Of a stretch of DNA of 53,296 nucleotides, positions 1 to 8,172 are shown in pieces; the first letter of the stretch is position 1, and each line of letters opens with the position of its first letter. Made by a program: the position numbers and the translations under genes. The notes beneath the pieces were generated by a model that saw only the letters and a program-made list of their open reading frames with translations, had not been told where the DNA came from and ran no database searches. The DNA is from Haloferax sp. Q22 (GTDB taxonomy: Archaea > Halobacteriota > Halobacteria > Halobacteriales > Haloferacaceae): positions 1 through 53,296 of the forward strand of contig NZ_LOEP01000008.1 of assembly GCF_001482285.1 (NCBI RefSeq), written 5' to 3'.

Positions 1-66
1 CTCGTCGTCGCAATCACCAACTACGAACGTGGAGACAATCCGGGAAGTACCGTGATCACGGTGTGA
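1..66 (+). CDS. 3' end of an unidentified gene (partial)
   Basis: An open frame enters from the left edge and ends at a TGA at 64-66, giving the tail LVVAITNYERGDNPGSTVIT plus a final V. Third codon positions are mostly G or C, as in real genes of this genome, although a few AT-ending codons occur. No domain can be recognised from 21 residues. It converges on the shortened channel gene, whose stop codon lies only 9 nt further on, so it may belong to whatever DNA replaced the end of that gene, for example a transposase. That is inference only. Confidence 0.4.
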   Translation, partial: LVVAITNYERGDNPGSTVITV

Positions 67-74
67 GAACTCTT

Positions 75-818
75 CTATGACACCCTCTCGGCGTCGTCTA
101 TCTCCACCCAGTCGCCGAGTTCGAACGGTCGAGAGAACATCAGCACGAAGCCCGCGATGAGCGACCCGAGGGTCTGTCTCGCGGCCATGCCGACCACGAT
201 GCCGAGGAAGCCCGCGCCGACGAGCAGGCCGCCGATTCGGACCTGCCAAACCGTGAGTGCCGCCATCCCGACCGCGAGGAGGACGACCAGTTGGAGGACG
301 CGGAAGACGATGCCCTGCTGGTGGGCGTTGATGTTGTCCGATGCGGTCGCGTAGGAGTCCAGTTTCTCTTCGAGGACGTTCGTCCCGACGAGCGCCCCGG
401 CGAACAGCGCGACCGTGGCCCCGAGTTTGGCGGCGTTCGGCACCGCGACGGCGAGGACCTCGGTGAGGTCCGCGGCGAGGCCGGTGTAGCCCCAGAGGAG
501 CAACAGCGACAGCGTCGCGCCGACGAAGACCGCGAGTTGGAGCGTCCGGACGACGACTGTCGCGGGAAACAGCCACGCCGCGTCGGTGACGGCGTCCGGT
601 ACCCGCGGGTGGGCCAGCACCCGCGTTCGGAACTCGGCGGTCGCCCGCGAGACGAGCCGCGGCGCGAGAAAGACCGCGATGCCGAGCGCGAGCGCCACGA
701 GCGCGGCCGAGATACCGAGTCGCTCTTCTGTCGAAACGAACTGTGCGAGCGCCGAGCGGAGGTCCTGAAGCCACGTCGTCGCCTGCCCCTGAACCGCCGC
801 ACCCCCCTGAGGTGCCAT
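75..818 (-). pseudogene. MscS-family mechanosensitive channel, C-terminally truncated
   Basis: The 247-residue product has about five hydrophobic segments (near residues 36-55, 83-108, 125-148, 170-190 and 195-225). The last is the glycine/alanine-rich pore helix typical of MscS, followed by RPFELGDWVEI, the usual entry into the cytoplasmic beta domain. In the family this domain and a further 80 or more residues follow; here the frame reads DDAERVS and stops. The membrane part is therefore complete but the cytoplasmic vestibule is missing. I chose the ATG at 816-818 because an upstream in-frame ATG adds a tail rich in Arg, His and Phe that does not look native. Such channels release solutes on osmotic downshift. 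A truncated product is probably non-functional. Loss by insertion or recombination at about position 80 is likely; a simple frameshift is less likely. Confidence 0.75.
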
Positions 819-902
819 TCTACCGTGTGCGGTGGGCCAGAAAGTAAAAGCGTGACGGAGCGACACTCAGGAGTGAGAATCGGGCGCGGGAGCCTTCGTC
901 AG

Positions 903-1038
903 CTACAGCCGCTTCGACACGTACGGGCCAGTCCCACCTTTTTCCGAGGCTCGCTACGCTCGCCTCGGAAAAATCTGGACCAAAAACTCGGACCAAAAAT
1001 CCAGGTACTCCCTACAGCCGCTTCGACACGTACGGGCC
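903..1038. repeat. 27-nt direct repeat duplicating the 3' end of elp3, with a hairpin between the copies
   Basis: Bases 903-929 and 1012-1038 are identical over 27 nt. The right copy is the last codons and stop of elp3 (coding GPYVSKRL on the minus strand); the left copy lies 109 nt beyond the stop. Between them, 940-973 is a near-perfect inverted repeat (TTTTCCGAGGC arm and its complement around a CTCGCTACGCTCG-like centre), bounded by T and A runs, and a short tandem GGACCAAAAA duplication follows at 977-1000. The hairpin with T-run could terminate elp3 transcription. Confidence 0.8.
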
Positions 1039-2670
1039 GTCCTGGTGGTAGCCGAGTTTCTGCTTGTAGTACTGCCGGACGCCGATACCCGAGATAACCG
1101 AAATCTTGTCGTAGCCGGCGTCGCGGGACAGTTCCTCGGCGTGCGCGAGGAGCTTCTTCCCGTAGCCCTTGTGCTGCCAGTCGCCGTCGGCACCGATGCC
1201 CGCCTCGGAGCCGTAGACGTGGAGTTCGCGGACGAGCGCCGCGTCCTGAAGCTCGTGGCGGACCGGGTTACCGGGGAACCGGAGGCGACAGAAGCCGACG
1301 AGCAGGTCCTCGACGGGGTCCTCGAACGAGATGAAGTGCTCGGTCCCGCCGGCGACCTCGTAGGTCATCACGTCGAGTTCGATGCGCTCTGGGTCCGGGT
1401 CGGCCTCGTTCATGCCGACCTCGCGGGCGCGGATGTCCCGCTGGACGATGCCTCGTTCCTCGGCGCGCTGGGCGGCCAGTTGTCGGAGGTTCGACTTCCA
1501 GACGCCCGCGTCGATGAAGTCCGCGGGGATGTCCCGCTGGACGCGCTGGAGACGGGTGTACTTCGGAATCATGCCCATGACCTCCGCGACGATGTCGGCT
1601 GCCTCCTCGTTGTTCAGCGGTTCGTACTCGTCGCGCCGCCACATGTCGTAGGTGATGGTGTCGCGGACGATGAGCGTCGGGTAGATCTTGAGATAGTCGG
1701 GCCGCCAGTCGCTGTTCTCGAACAGTTGGCGGAAGTCCTCCAGACACATCTCCTTGGTCATGCCCGGCTGGCCGGGCATCATGTGGAAGCCGACCTTGAA
1801 CGCCGAGTCGCGGAGCCGGCGGTTGGCGTCGATGGAGGCCTGCACGCCGTGGCCGCGGTGCATCTCGCGGTTGATGCGCTCGTAGGTCGTCTGGACGCCG
1901 ACTTCGACCTTCGTCGCGCCCAAATCGAGCATCCGGTCTATCTGCTCGGGGTCGCACCAATCCGGCTTCGTCTCGAAGGTCGTCCCGATGTTGCGGATGT
2001 CGTTCGTCTCGTTTTCCGCGATGACGTCCTCGATATACTTGAACTCGACATCCTCGGGGTCGGGTTTGAACGACCGGTCCTCGGCCGGTTCGGGCTCCTT
2101 GTCGAGGTCGTAGTCGTTCATGGCTTCGAGCGCCCGCTTGACGAACCACTCCTGGTAGTCGTGGCTCCGGGCGGTCATCGTCCCGCCCATCAAGATGAGT
2201 TCGACCTTGTCCACGGGGTGGCCGATATGTCGAAGCTGTTCGAGGCGGAGCGTGACCTGCCCGTAGGGGTCGTAGTCGTTCTGGACACCGCGGGCGGCCG
2301 CGGGCTCGTGGCCCGTGTACGACTGCGACGAGGAGAACTCGCTGGCGGGCCCGCCGGGACAGTAGAGGCACTTCCCGTGGGGGCACATGTGCGGCGAGGT
2401 CATGATGGCGACCGGCGAGACGCCGGAGGCGGTGCGGACGGGCTTGCGCTGGACGACCTCTTTGACCTCCTCACGGCGGTCTTCCGGGGCGTACTGCAGA
2501 ATCTCGGTGTTCTTCGGGACTTTCGGCGAGGAGTGTTCCGAACAGGCGTCGAGCTTTGCCGATTCGAGGTCGTCGCGGTCGACGTCGCCCGCGAGGATGC
2601 GCTCGACGAGCGCCTCGCAGGTCCGCTCGAACGCTTCGGACTCCGTCTCGGTCTCGGCGCTCACGGACAC
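1012..2670 (-). CDS. elp3: Archaeal Elp3, tRNA uridine-34 carboxymethylation enzyme
   Basis: Elp3 uses a radical-SAM [4Fe-4S] centre and an acetyl-CoA-binding domain to start cm5U-type modification of U34 in tRNA anticodons. The 552-residue protein has the cluster motif CPHGKCLYC (Cys96, Cys101, Cys104), the CPGGP stretch after it, and a radical-SAM barrel with RNIGTTFETKPDWC, VEVGVQTTYERINREMHRGH and FHMMPGQPGM. The C-terminal GNAT domain (about 400-552) ends RQYYKQKLGYHQDGPYVSKR, as is typical of archaeal and eukaryotic Elp3. Length is normal. The start MSVSAETETESE carries the acidic N-terminal extension seen in haloarchaea. The gene stands alone; archaea usually lack the other Elongator subunits, consistent with this. 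Its 3' end is duplicated just downstream. Confidence 0.97.
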   Translation of the reverse strand: MSVSAETETESEAFERTCEALVERILAGDVDRDDLESAKLDACSEHSSPKVPKNTEILQYAPEDRREEVKEVVQRKPVRTASGVSPVAIMTSPHMCPHGKCLYCPGGPASEFSSSQSYTGHEPAAARGVQNDYDPYGQVTLRLEQLRHIGHPVDKVELILMGGTMTARSHDYQEWFVKRALEAMNDYDLDKEPEPAEDRSFKPDPEDVEFKYIEDVIAENETNDIRNIGTTFETKPDWCDPEQIDRMLDLGATKVEVGVQTTYERINREMHRGHGVQASIDANRRLRDSAFKVGFHMMPGQPGMTKEMCLEDFRQLFENSDWRPDYLKIYPTLIVRDTITYDMWRRDEYEPLNNEEAADIVAEVMGMIPKYTRLQRVQRDIPADFIDAGVWKSNLRQLAAQRAEERGIVQRDIRAREVGMNEADPDPERIELDVMTYEVAGGTEHFISFEDPVEDLLVGFCRLRFPGNPVRHELQDAALVRELHVYGSEAGIGADGDWQHKGYGKKLLAHAEELSRDAGYDKISVISGIGVRQYYKQKLGYHQDGPYVSKRL

Positions 2671-2799
2671 ACCTCCCGTTCGGCGACGTGGTGGCGGTTC
2701 ATGGGCGCGAATCGGGTCGTTTCGTGGATAAGCGTGTCGCTCGGGAGGCTGGAATACAGCCCTCCGTCGAACCGCGCGAGGAGGAGTCTGGATTGCGGC

Positions 2800-5013
2800 T
2801 TAGAACTGCTCGGCGGCGGCGTCGAGGACGGCTTCGAGCGCCTCGTCGCGCGCGCCGGTCAGGAACTCGATACGACCTTCGCGGATGCCCGCGGCGGCGA
2901 GGCCGGCGGCGGGCGCTTTCTCGGCGGCCGACTCGACGACTGCGCGGAGGTCGAGGTCGCCCGTCGAGCGCAGGTAGAGTTCGTCCATGCCGAGCGCGAC
3001 GGTCACGAAGGCGTCACCCTCGCGAGTGCGGCGGTGGAGTTCGTCCACGAGCAGGCCCGTCGGCGGGAAGTCGAAGCGGTGACTGTAGGCGTCGGAGTCG
3101 AGGACGGCCGCGGAGATGGCACCGACATCGCGGCGTTCGAGGTTCGCCTGCGCCGTCTCGATTTCGTCTTCGAGCTTGATGCGGAACTGCTCGGAGACGT
3201 GGCCGGCGAGGCCCTCGTCGGCGTCGAACAGCAGGTCGGCGATGAGTTCGCGCTTGTCCTGGTACGACTGGTAGTACGCTTCCAGCGCGACGGCCTCGCG
3301 GAGTTCACGGACGCGGTCGGCGTCGAAGCCGTGGGACGCGGCGAGGTCGAGGTACTGCTGCGGGCAGTTCTCCCAGTAGCTGACGGCGGGGAGGTGCGAC
3401 ACGTCGTCGCGGATGTCCTCGTTGACGGCGACAGAAAGCGTGGAGGCGAGCGCGCCGACCGAGAGGTCGCGGGCGTCGGCTCCCTCGCGGGCGGGGTTGA
3501 CGAGCACGTCGACTTCCTCGGCGACCTCGTCGTCGGCGGGCGCGGCGTCGACGACGACGCGCTCGGAGCCGTAGACGCCGAGCAGGCCGAGACCGTCGAG
3601 GGATTCGGCGGTCGAACCGGCACCGAGGAGAAGCACGAGCGGGAGCTTCTCGTCGTGGCGGTCGCGGTCTTCGAGCATCCGCGTCACGTCGTTCGTGGCG
3701 GCGTCCATGCCGTAGACGGCCTCCTCAAGCGGGCGACGGGTGAAGTAGTGGTACTCGGCGTCGTCGCGGGGGTGCTCCTCGCGGATGAGTGGGAGCACGG
3801 CGCGCTCGACAGCGGCACCGGCGACGTAGCCGTCGGCGGTGGCCGTGTGGCGAACGACGATGGGGCGCGATTCGAGGACGGCGCGGCGGATGGCCTCCGC
3901 GGCGTCGAGCAGCGACTTGCCGACGGCGGCGACCGGCTCGTGGGCCGCGAGGGGCGCGACGGCGTCCGGGCGGGCCTCGTCCGAGAGGGCGTCCGCGAGG
4001 CGCTGGGCCACGGTGTCGGCCTCGTCGCCGTCGAGAACCGTCAGCTCCTCGGTCTCGATCTGGAGTTCGCCGCGGCGGCGCTCGACCTCGCCGTCGATGC
4101 GGACGTAGTCGCCCACTTCGACTTCGGGGTACGCGCGGACGCCGGCCTCGACGAAGGCCGCGCAGTCGGCGATGGCCGTCTCGTCGCGGAGTTCGAACAC
4201 CGTCGGGCCGCCGGTCTGGCGGACGCTTGCGATTTCGCCCTCGACGCGAATCACGTCGCCGACGCGGTCGTCGATGCTGGCGAGCGTCACGCGCTCTGCC
4301 TCGTCAGCGTCGGCGTCAGCCTCGGTCTCGGCTTCCTGCTCGGCGTCGGTGTCGTCCTGCTCGGGCTCCGACTCAGGCTCGGCCTCGCTCTCCGGTTCCG
4401 GTTCCGCTTCGACGTCCTGCTCGGACTCGCCGTTGGCGGCGATGTCGTCGACGATGTCGCCGGCGGTCGGCGCGCGGTCCTCGTCTCCGGCGTCGGACTC
4501 GGACGCGGCGTCCTGTTCGGGCTCAGATTCGGCTTCCTGTTCGGGTTCCTGTTCGGGTTCGGACTCGGCCGTCTCGGACGACGTGCTCGCGCCGACGGGC
4601 TTCGTCGTCTTGCCCGTCTTCGGGCGCGTCTTGACGGTCGCCGGGCCGCTGCTCTCGGCTTCCTGCTCGACGGGCTGGCCGTCGGCGTCGCCGTCGGGGT
4701 CGTGGATGCGAGCGCCGCGGAACTCCGAGTCGGACTGGCGAATCGACCAGCCGAGGTCGATGTTGCCGTTGTCGCGGACGTTCTTCACTTGGACGAACAC
4801 CTCGTCGCCCGGCTCCCATTCGAGGGATTCGAGGCGGCGGTCGAGTTCGCTGCGGTGCAGAAGTCCGGTCACGTTCGAAGCGAGGTCAACGAAGACACCG
4901 AAGTCGGCGTACCCGTCGACGGTGCCTTTGTAAAATCGGCCGGGGACGAGCTGGTGGGGGCTATTGCCCCGGAATTCGAACCAGACGTCCTCCTCGTGCG
5001 TAATCCAATCCAT
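2800..5013 (-). CDS. S1/OB-fold/DHH-like protein related to RecJ-Cdc45, catalytic motif degenerate
   Basis: The 737-residue protein has an S1 RNA-binding domain (about 22-92, with VPGRFYKGTVDGYADFGVFV), a long Glu/Asp/Ser/Pro/Gln linker (about 105-240), an OB-fold (about 250-330, VGDVIRVEGEIASVRQ), and a DHH-phosphoesterase-like region from about 384 to the C terminus. In active RecJ-type enzymes the first motif reads H-x-DADG and the signature reads VDHH. Here they read RHTATADG (388-395) and VVVDAAP (486-492), so metal ligands appear to be lost. The protein may bind single-stranded nucleic acid without cutting it, as proposed for Cdc45-like relatives in the replication machinery. The family assignment is firm; inactivity is inference. 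The start at 5011-5013 is supported by a TATA-like box 25 nt upstream. Confidence 0.85.
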   Translation of the reverse strand: MDWITHEEDVWFEFRGNSPHQLVPGRFYKGTVDGYADFGVFVDLASNVTGLLHRSELDRRLESLEWEPGDEVFVQVKNVRDNGNIDLGWSIRQSDSEFRGARIHDPDGDADGQPVEQEAESSGPATVKTRPKTGKTTKPVGASTSSETAESEPEQEPEQEAESEPEQDAASESDAGDEDRAPTAGDIVDDIAANGESEQDVEAEPEPESEAEPESEPEQDDTDAEQEAETEADADADEAERVTLASIDDRVGDVIRVEGEIASVRQTGGPTVFELRDETAIADCAAFVEAGVRAYPEVEVGDYVRIDGEVERRRGELQIETEELTVLDGDEADTVAQRLADALSDEARPDAVAPLAAHEPVAAVGKSLLDAAEAIRRAVLESRPIVVRHTATADGYVAGAAVERAVLPLIREEHPRDDAEYHYFTRRPLEEAVYGMDAATNDVTRMLEDRDRHDEKLPLVLLLGAGSTAESLDGLGLLGVYGSERVVVDAAPADDEVAEEVDVLVNPAREGADARDLSVGALASTLSVAVNEDIRDDVSHLPAVSYWENCPQQYLDLAASHGFDADRVRELREAVALEAYYQSYQDKRELIADLLFDADEGLAGHVSEQFRIKLEDEIETAQANLERRDVGAISAAVLDSDAYSHRFDFPPTGLLVDELHRRTREGDAFVTVALGMDELYLRSTGDLDLRAVVESAAEKAPAAGLAAAGIREGRIEFLTGARDEALEAVLDAAAEQF

Positions 5014-5033
5014 TGCGTTGAGCAAACAACCCC

Positions 5034-5043
5034 TAACTAAAAC
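5034..5043 (-). promoter_or_regulatory. TATA-like promoter of the S1/OB/DHH-like gene
   Basis: On the minus strand GTTTTAGTTA is centred about 25 nt before the chosen ATG at 5013, the spacing expected for a leaderless haloarchaeal transcript. It supports that ATG over an upstream in-frame one. Confidence 0.6.
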
Positions 5044-5139
5044 GATTGTCGAAAAACGCTCAGAGGAGAGTAGCGCGTGCACGGGCGAAAAAACGGCGCT
5101 CCGTCGGTCAAAACGCGGGAATTCGAGGCGAGGTTCGAC

Positions 5140-5742
5140 TCAGACGAGCGCGAGCGCCGCGGCGAGTTCCGAGAGGGCGCGGAAGCCGCCGAAGGCGTAG
5201 CCGAACACCACGCCGGCGGGGACGGCCGCGGCGAGCGCCGCCTTCGGAACCGTCGTCTGGTGGACCTCGCTGATGCCGACGACGAGGAGGGCCGCGCCGT
5301 AGACGGCGCACAGCGCGCGGACGCCGGGAATCGGGAGGCTGGCGAAGGCGCACGGCGCGGCGGCGTAGGCGATGACCTGCACCGTCTCGCTCACTCCCGC
5401 GCGGCGGGACAAAAGCGGGATGAGAAGCGCCGTCTGGATGGCCGCCGTCAGGTGGAGGAGCGCCGGCGCGACGAACAGCGCGACGACGAGCAGGGCGACG
5501 AGCGCGGAGACGAGCGGGCCGCCCTCGATGGCCGGAATCGTCGCCGGCGCGAGGGCGAACCCGAGCCCCTGGTAGACGAGCGCAACCGCGATGGCGAACA
5601 CCAGTCCGGGCGCTTGGTCGCCGGGCGCGACCCCGTCGCGGAAGAACTGACGAGGGCGGACGACCACGGCGAGCCACGCGCGGAGGAGACCGGTCAGCCC
5701 GCGGTCCCGGCCCTCCCGTGGGGTTTCGACCCAAGTAGTCAC
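5140..5742 (-). CDS. Yip1-domain integral membrane protein
   Basis: About 200 residues beginning MTTWVETPREGR (GTG start at 5740-5742), with an N-terminal segment rich in PRQFFRDGVAPGDQAPGL that recurs in haloarchaeal Yip1-type proteins, then about five hydrophobic segments and a C terminus ending in a hydrophobic helix. The function of archaeal Yip1-domain proteins is unknown; membrane organisation or permease roles are only guesses. The start lies 8 nt after the tdk stop on the same strand, so the two are probably co-transcribed. An alternative in-frame ATG at 5784 would overlap tdk and seems less likely. Confidence 0.8.
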   Translation of the reverse strand: MTTWVETPREGRDRGLTGLLRAWLAVVVRPRQFFRDGVAPGDQAPGLVFAIAVALVYQGLGFALAPATIPAIEGGPLVSALVALLVVALFVAPALLHLTAAIQTALLIPLLSRRAGVSETVQVIAYAAAPCAFASLPIPGVRALCAVYGAALLVVGISEVHQTTVPKAALAAAVPAGVVFGYAFGGFRALSELAAALALV

Positions 5743-5750
5743 GCTAGCCT

Positions 5751-6338
5751 CTAGTCCCGCCGGAGGGTATGACAGTTCCGGCACCGCGCCTCGTAGGACT
5801 CCTCCGCGCCGACGAGGATGGTCGGGTCGTCAACGTGGGCCGGCTCGCCGTCGATGAGCCGCTGGTTCCGGGTCGCCGGCTCGCCGCAGATGGTGCAGAT
5901 GGCCTGAAGCTTATCCACGTACTCGGCGAGCGCCATCAGTTGGGGGACCGGTTCGAACGGTTCGGCGCGGAACGTCTGGTCGGTCCCCGAGACGAGGACG
6001 CGCTTGCCGTCGGCGGCCAGCGCCTCGCACACGTCGACCAGCTCGGCCGAGAAGAAGTTCGCCTCGTCGATGGCGACCACGTCCTCGCCGTTGAGTTCCT
6101 CGGCGATTTGCCAGACGCCCTCGCCTTCGGAGGGGACGACGCTCGCCTCCCACGAGCGCCCGGCGTGAGAGCCGACCGTCGTCTCGCCGTAGCGGTCGTC
6201 GAGTTGGGGTTTGAACACCGAGATCTCCTGTCCCGCGATTTCGGCCCGGCGGAGGCGTCGAAGGAGCTCCTCCGTCTTCCCCGAGAACATAGAGCCGGAG
6301 ATGACCTCTATCCATCCGCTCTGCGTGATGGCGTGCAT
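5751..6338 (-). CDS. tdk: Thymidine kinase
   Basis: Phosphorylates thymidine to dTMP for nucleoside salvage. The 195-residue type II enzyme has the P-loop GSMFSGKT at 15-22, the catalytic DEANFF stretch, and the four-Cys zinc site formed by CTIC and CRNC near the C terminus. Length and motif order are normal. Together with thyA and hdrB elsewhere in the window it gives both salvage and de novo routes to dTMP. Confidence 0.97.
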   Translation of the reverse strand: MHAITQSGWIEVISGSMFSGKTEELLRRLRRAEIAGQEISVFKPQLDDRYGETTVGSHAGRSWEASVVPSEGEGVWQIAEELNGEDVVAIDEANFFSAELVDVCEALAADGKRVLVSGTDQTFRAEPFEPVPQLMALAEYVDKLQAICTICGEPATRNQRLIDGEPAHVDDPTILVGAEESYEARCRNCHTLRRD

Positions 6339-6360
6339 ATCCTGACTGGGGGACGAGGAG

Positions 6361-6370
6361 GGTCAAAACG
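6361..6370 (-). promoter_or_regulatory. TATA-like promoter of tdk
   Basis: CGTTTTGACC on the minus strand is centred about 28 nt upstream of the tdk ATG. Confidence 0.5.
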
Positions 6371-6456
6371 ATTGTTCATCTGCCGCGACGGTCGGGAGTC
6401 GAGACGGGTCGGCCCACCGAACCGTCGCCGCGTTCGAAACAGCGCGTGACGGCGGC

Positions 6457-7035
6457 TCAGTCGTCCGCTCCGACGTTCTCGCCGCTTTCGAACGTCGGCG
6501 GCTCGGGCTCGATGTTGGCGTAGACGACCGCGTCGCGGCCGAGTCGCTCGACCCGCTTGCGCAGGTCCTCGCTCGCGAGGTCGTCGCCGTCGAACGACGA
6601 GGTGACACGGGGAATCGCGACCTGATGGGGGAGCACCCACGAGTTCAGCGACCGGCAGACCGACCGGAGGTGTTCGAGGGCGGTCACGGGGAACGAGCCG
6701 CCGGCGACGGCGAGGAGGCCCACGGTCTTCTCGCCGAACTCGTCGAAGCCGCAGTAGTCGAGGGCGTTCTTGAGGACGCCGGAGTACGAGCCGTGGTAGA
6801 CCGGCGTGCCGAGGATGACCGCGTCCGCGCCGTCGACGACGCGGCGGAGTTCGGCCGAATCCCCTTGCTCGTCGTAGTCGGCATCGAGCGGCGGAAGGTC
6901 GTACTCGCGGAGGTCCACGAGTTCCGTCGTACCGCCGGCGGCCGACGCACCGGCGAGAGCGTGTTCGAGCGCCAATCTGGTGTAGCTGTGGTCGCGGAGA
7001 CTGCCGCAGATGGCGACTACGTGTGGCTGCGTCAT
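6457..7035 (-). CDS. NADPH-dependent FMN reductase family flavoprotein
   Basis: 192 residues with a flavodoxin-like fold. The N terminus MTQPHVVAICGSLRDHSYTR is the FMN phosphate-binding loop (GSLR-x-S), and GTPVYHGSYSGVLKNALDYC is the conserved second FMN-binding segment. Such enzymes reduce FMN or quinones and chromate in other organisms; the substrate here cannot be told. The start ATG at 7033-7035 was chosen over upstream codons because it begins right at the first beta strand. It is transcribed divergently from the DsrE-like gene. Confidence 0.9.
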   Translation of the reverse strand: MTQPHVVAICGSLRDHSYTRLALEHALAGASAAGGTTELVDLREYDLPPLDADYDEQGDSAELRRVVDGADAVILGTPVYHGSYSGVLKNALDYCGFDEFGEKTVGLLAVAGGSFPVTALEHLRSVCRSLNSWVLPHQVAIPRVTSSFDGDDLASEDLRKRVERLGRDAVVYANIEPEPPTFESGENVGADD

Positions 7036-7133
7036 ACCCTGTATCTCCGAGAGCGCCGTGAAAATCTCGTCGGCCGCACTCGGCCGTGCTGGACGGACAC
7101 AACACACAGGGACCCAGGGTGCGAAAACCAACC

Positions 7134-7475
7134 GTGAACGTCGTCTTCCACGTCTCCAGCGCCGACCTCGGCGACTGGCGGCACGCCATCCGCAACGTCC
7201 GAAACCTGCTCGACGACGAGACGGTCGAGACGGGCGAGGTCACGCTCCTCGCCAACGGCGACGCGGCGCTCCTCTTTCTCGCCGACTCGCCCGTCCGCGA
7301 CCGCCTCGACCCGCTGTTCGAGGCCGGCGTTCGCTGTTGCGCCTGTCGGAACTCCCTCGATGGCCGCGGCATCGACACCGACCAACTGGCCGACGGCGTC
7401 GAGGTCGTTCCCTCGGGCGTCGGCGAACTCGTGACGCGACAGGCCGCGGGCGACGCCTATCTGAAGGTGCCGTAA
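7134..7475 (+). CDS. DsrE/DsrF-like family protein
   Basis: About 113 residues: MNVVFHVSSADLGDWRHA opens with a beta strand typical of DsrE folds, followed by VTLLANGDAALLFL, the central GVRCCACRNSL segment with three cysteines (two of them adjacent), and VVPSGVGELVTRQAAGDAYLK at the end. DsrE-type proteins take part in sulfur relay or act as small sulfur carriers; whether these cysteines carry persulfide is unknown. The start is uncertain: GTG at 7134 fits the family, while GTGs at 7119 or 7086 add 5-16 residues. Confidence 0.75.
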   Translation: MNVVFHVSSADLGDWRHAIRNVRNLLDDETVETGEVTLLANGDAALLFLADSPVRDRLDPLFEAGVRCCACRNSLDGRGIDTDQLADGVEVVPSGVGELVTRQAAGDAYLKVP

Positions 7476-7488
7476 GCGTCGGCGCGCG

Positions 7489-8133
7489 TCACCCCGAACC
7501 GACGAACTCCCGGAGCACCGTCGCCTCGGCCTTTCGGAGTAGCTCGCCGGCCGTACTCGTCGAGCAGTCGAGCGCGTCGGCCACGTCTGCGACCGACCCC
7601 TCGCGGGGGATTTCGTAGTAGCCGGTCGAGACCGCGGTCTCCAGCGCGGCCCGCTGTCGGTCGGTGAGCTGCGAGGGAGACCGCCGCCGGTCGAAGGGTT
7701 GCACGCGCTCGACCGTGAGGTCGCCGAGCGCTGCGATGTCGTCGTAAAACGCGCTGAGCGCCGACACCTCCCCGACCGCCTCGAACCGGACGGATCCGGT
7801 GGCGTGGAACACCACCGGCGGGAGGAAGATCACCCGCGAGTCGGCGATGACTCCGAGAAGCGGGTCCGCGAACTCGTAGTCGCGCTGGTGGAGGAAGCCG
7901 TAGGTCCCCTCCGCGCCCTCGACGAAGTGCGCCCGAACGAGCGAATCGACGCCCGAAACGAGCGCGTCGGCCGCGTCTCGGTCGCCGTCGAACCAGAACA
8001 GCGTCGTCGCGTCGGCCGTCGGACTCCACATCAACAGCTCCGCCCGGTCGACCGGCGAGTCGCGCATCATCCCGCGCTGGAGCGGGTGGACCAGTCGGTC
8101 CGGGTAGTCGACCGAGAACTGGGCGTGTTTCAT
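7489..8133 (-). CDS. Bacterio-opsin-activator-type HTH regulator
   Basis: 214 residues. The N-terminal part (MKHAQFSVDYPDRLVHPLQR...) is the beta-rich sensor region common to haloarchaeal Bat-like regulators, and the last 60 residues (LTDRQRAALETAVSTGYYEIPREGSVADVADALDCSTSTAGELLRKAEATVLREFV) form the HTH_10 domain. The start ATG at 8131-8133 is preceded by a TATA-like box. It follows the alpha/beta hydrolase gene on the same strand with a gap of about 34 nt, so it may regulate that gene and itself. The effector is unknown. Confidence 0.9.
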   Translation of the reverse strand: MKHAQFSVDYPDRLVHPLQRGMMRDSPVDRAELLMWSPTADATTLFWFDGDRDAADALVSGVDSLVRAHFVEGAEGTYGFLHQRDYEFADPLLGVIADSRVIFLPPVVFHATGSVRFEAVGEVSALSAFYDDIAALGDLTVERVQPFDRRRSPSQLTDRQRAALETAVSTGYYEIPREGSVADVADALDCSTSTAGELLRKAEATVLREFVGSG

Positions 8134-8145
8134 TCCGTTTCGACC

Positions 8146-8172
8146 GACCGTTTTTCGGTCCGGTATATCAAA
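8146..8172 (-). promoter_or_regulatory. Promoter of the HTH gene with an inverted repeat
   Basis: TATATCAAA at 8164-8172 (TTTGATATA on the minus strand) lies about 33 nt upstream of the ATG. GACCG-TTTTT-CGGTC at 8146-8160 is an inverted repeat at the expected transcription start, where a repressor could act. The TATA box overlaps the 3' end of the hydrolase gene. Confidence 0.5.

Noticed and set aside
1-77. Continuation of the MscS gene by a single frameshift
   Set aside because: The shifted frame starts with EGVIEEF, which resembles the family, but the following residues do not match an MscS beta domain, and the plus strand has better coding character here.
4310-4570. The Glu/Ser/Pro-rich low-complexity stretch as a separate gene or DNA repeat
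   Set aside because: It stays in frame within the S1/OB/DHH-like protein and is a typical acidic linker of halophiles; no exact DNA repeat unit of fixed length was found.
1045-5040. A plus-strand open frame of more than 1300 codons opposite elp3 and the S1/OB/DHH-like gene
   Set aside because: It mirrors two clearly conserved minus-strand genes. Long antisense frames are expected in DNA with such high third-position GC, and its translation shows no domain.
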